This document shows positions 5,314 to 5,707 of a DNA stretch of 5,707 bases, piece by piece. Numbering within the stretch: position 1 is the first letter of the stretch; the number at the start of each line of letters is the position of its first letter. Source of the stretch: Pseudomonadota bacterium (GTDB lineage Bacteria > Pseudomonadota > Zetaproteobacteria > Mariprofundales > Mariprofundaceae); NCBI GenBank assembly GCA_002401635.1, contig NVTQ01000028.1, forward strand, positions 16,283-21,989, read 5' to 3'. Made by a program: the position numbers and the translations under genes. The notes beneath the pieces were generated by a model. The model was not told the DNA's origin, made no database searches, and saw only the letters and a program-made list of their open reading frames with translations.

Positions 5314-5434
5314 TCCCGCGACACCCCAGGGCGGTTTCTCTTGCTTCGCAATTCACCATCAGGCGGGAATCCATGGCTTGCAAGACTTTATGGATACCCA
5401 ATCAAGTTGGGTATGACGATATGCGACTTTCGTC
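5314..5434. repeat. Dispersed CGTCATTCCCGCG...GGGTATGACG hairpin repeat (right part; left end at 4085-4090)
   Basis: ATTCCCGC (5312-5319) pairs with GCGGGAAT (5363-5370). After a CCAT/ATGG pair comes a second hairpin, ATACCCAA (5394-5401) with TTGGGTAT (5407-5414) and a TCAAG loop. The unit closes with ATGACG (5412-5417), the complement of the CGTCAT left on the far side of the IS. A tail, ATATGCGACTTTCGTC, runs to 5434. I know such tandem-hairpin repeats as common intergenic elements in proteobacteria. The loop of the first hairpin is unusually long (43 nt). The second hairpin has no T-run, so it is not a canonical terminator. Confidence 0.7.
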
Positions 5435-5686
5435 GGACAGTAGTAATATTTTATAATACTTATCAAGGTATTTGGAATGAATGCCATGGTAAATCATAAG
5501 TGAATCAATATCCGAAAATAGGGAGTCTCGGAAATAAGTCCCCAAACCTTGTGCTTGCACCTCATAAAAATGATACCCATTAACCAAATCAGCATTGGCT
5601 GGTGCAAGCAGCTTAACCCAAGATCCGACATTGACATTCGGCACATGATACAACCCTTTGATTCCTCTGGCATTCCAAAAAATCAC
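5402..5686 (-). pseudogene. RelE/ParE-family toxin remnant, C-terminus lost
   Basis: This frame is open from a GTG at 5686 (straight after a stop) to a stop at 5402, 94 codons. Residues about 24-73 (VKLLAPANADLVNGYHFYEV..., then GLGTYFRDSLFSDIDSL and GIHSKY) match the first two thirds of ParE-like toxins. The expected ending with an RFPFAIYY-like strand is absent. The last 10 codons (from about 5434) are encoded by the dispersed hairpin repeat. No good start lies just before VKLLAPA: the 23 residues upstream are unlike ParE, and a Met may have been lost. No antitoxin gene is visible within the 20 bases left before the window edge. The remnant was probably disrupted by the repeat, and the IS110 insertion came later. 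Toxin activity is unlikely. Confidence 0.6.
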
Positions 5687-5707
5687 TCATCACCAACAAG
5701 GTGACTA

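Noticed and set aside
5394..5414. Hairpin as a rho-independent terminator for the transposase
   Set aside because: The 8-bp stem is not followed by a T-run and belongs to the dispersed repeat outside the IS.
5293..5499. Open frame of 68 codons on the plus strand
   Set aside because: It is made of the IS right end, the hairpin repeat and the complement of the toxin remnant, with no coherent protein signal.
5613..5690. 25-residue minus-strand frame with a CAECQC motif
   Set aside because: It is short, lacks a convincing ribosome site, and overlaps the upstream part of the toxin remnant in another frame.

Overview
The window looks like a chromosomal accessory region of a proteobacterium with moderate to low GC. 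The protein families, an IS110 element and several dispersed hairpin repeats suggest a gamma- or zeta-proteobacterium, but no phylogenetic marker is present, so this is only a guess. No rRNA, tRNA or CRISPR array is visible.

Left half (1-3165, minus strand): a tightly packed operon read right to left. It begins with a Shine-Dalgarno sequence and a 20-codon open frame (3149-3087) whose stop overlaps the next start by 8 nt. Three genes follow: a TetR-type HTH protein fused to a C-terminal PqqD-like domain (3094-2288), a stand-alone ATP-grasp ligase (2291-1194), and a fold-type III PLP decarboxylase of the LysA/ornithine decarboxylase superfamily (1207 to beyond base 1). The genes overlap by 4 and 14 nt, so they are probably translationally coupled and work together. 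An 18-bp perfect palindrome just upstream of the TetR-PqqD start is a good candidate for its own operator. An ATP-grasp ligase next to a LysA-like decarboxylase recalls BtrJ/BtrK of butirosin biosynthesis, where an amino acid is loaded on a carrier and decarboxylated there. With the PqqD (peptide-recognition) fold, this suggests an undescribed pathway acting on a peptide- or carrier-bound amino acid. The chemistry is inference; the gene content and coupling are seen directly.

Middle (3166-3667): a divergent promoter region, then a plus-strand gene for a glutaredoxin/GST-N-like protein with a CPFC active site and a hydrophobic N-terminal extension.

Right half (3668-5707): a graveyard of small mobile elements. 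A 204-bp Correia-like MITE with about 25-bp terminal inverted repeats carries a GC-rich hairpin repeat inside it. A second, 161-bp MITE with perfect inverted repeats abuts it, sharing a TATA. Next comes an apparently intact IS110-family element (about 4091-5313) with its transposase and a roughly 200-nt leader that looks like a bridge RNA. It has split a dispersed CGTCATTCCCGCG-type hairpin repeat. Joining its ends would create a TTGACG-N17-TATGCT promoter pointing at the putative bridge RNA. Beyond the repeat lies a minus-strand ParE-like toxin remnant that has lost its C-terminus.
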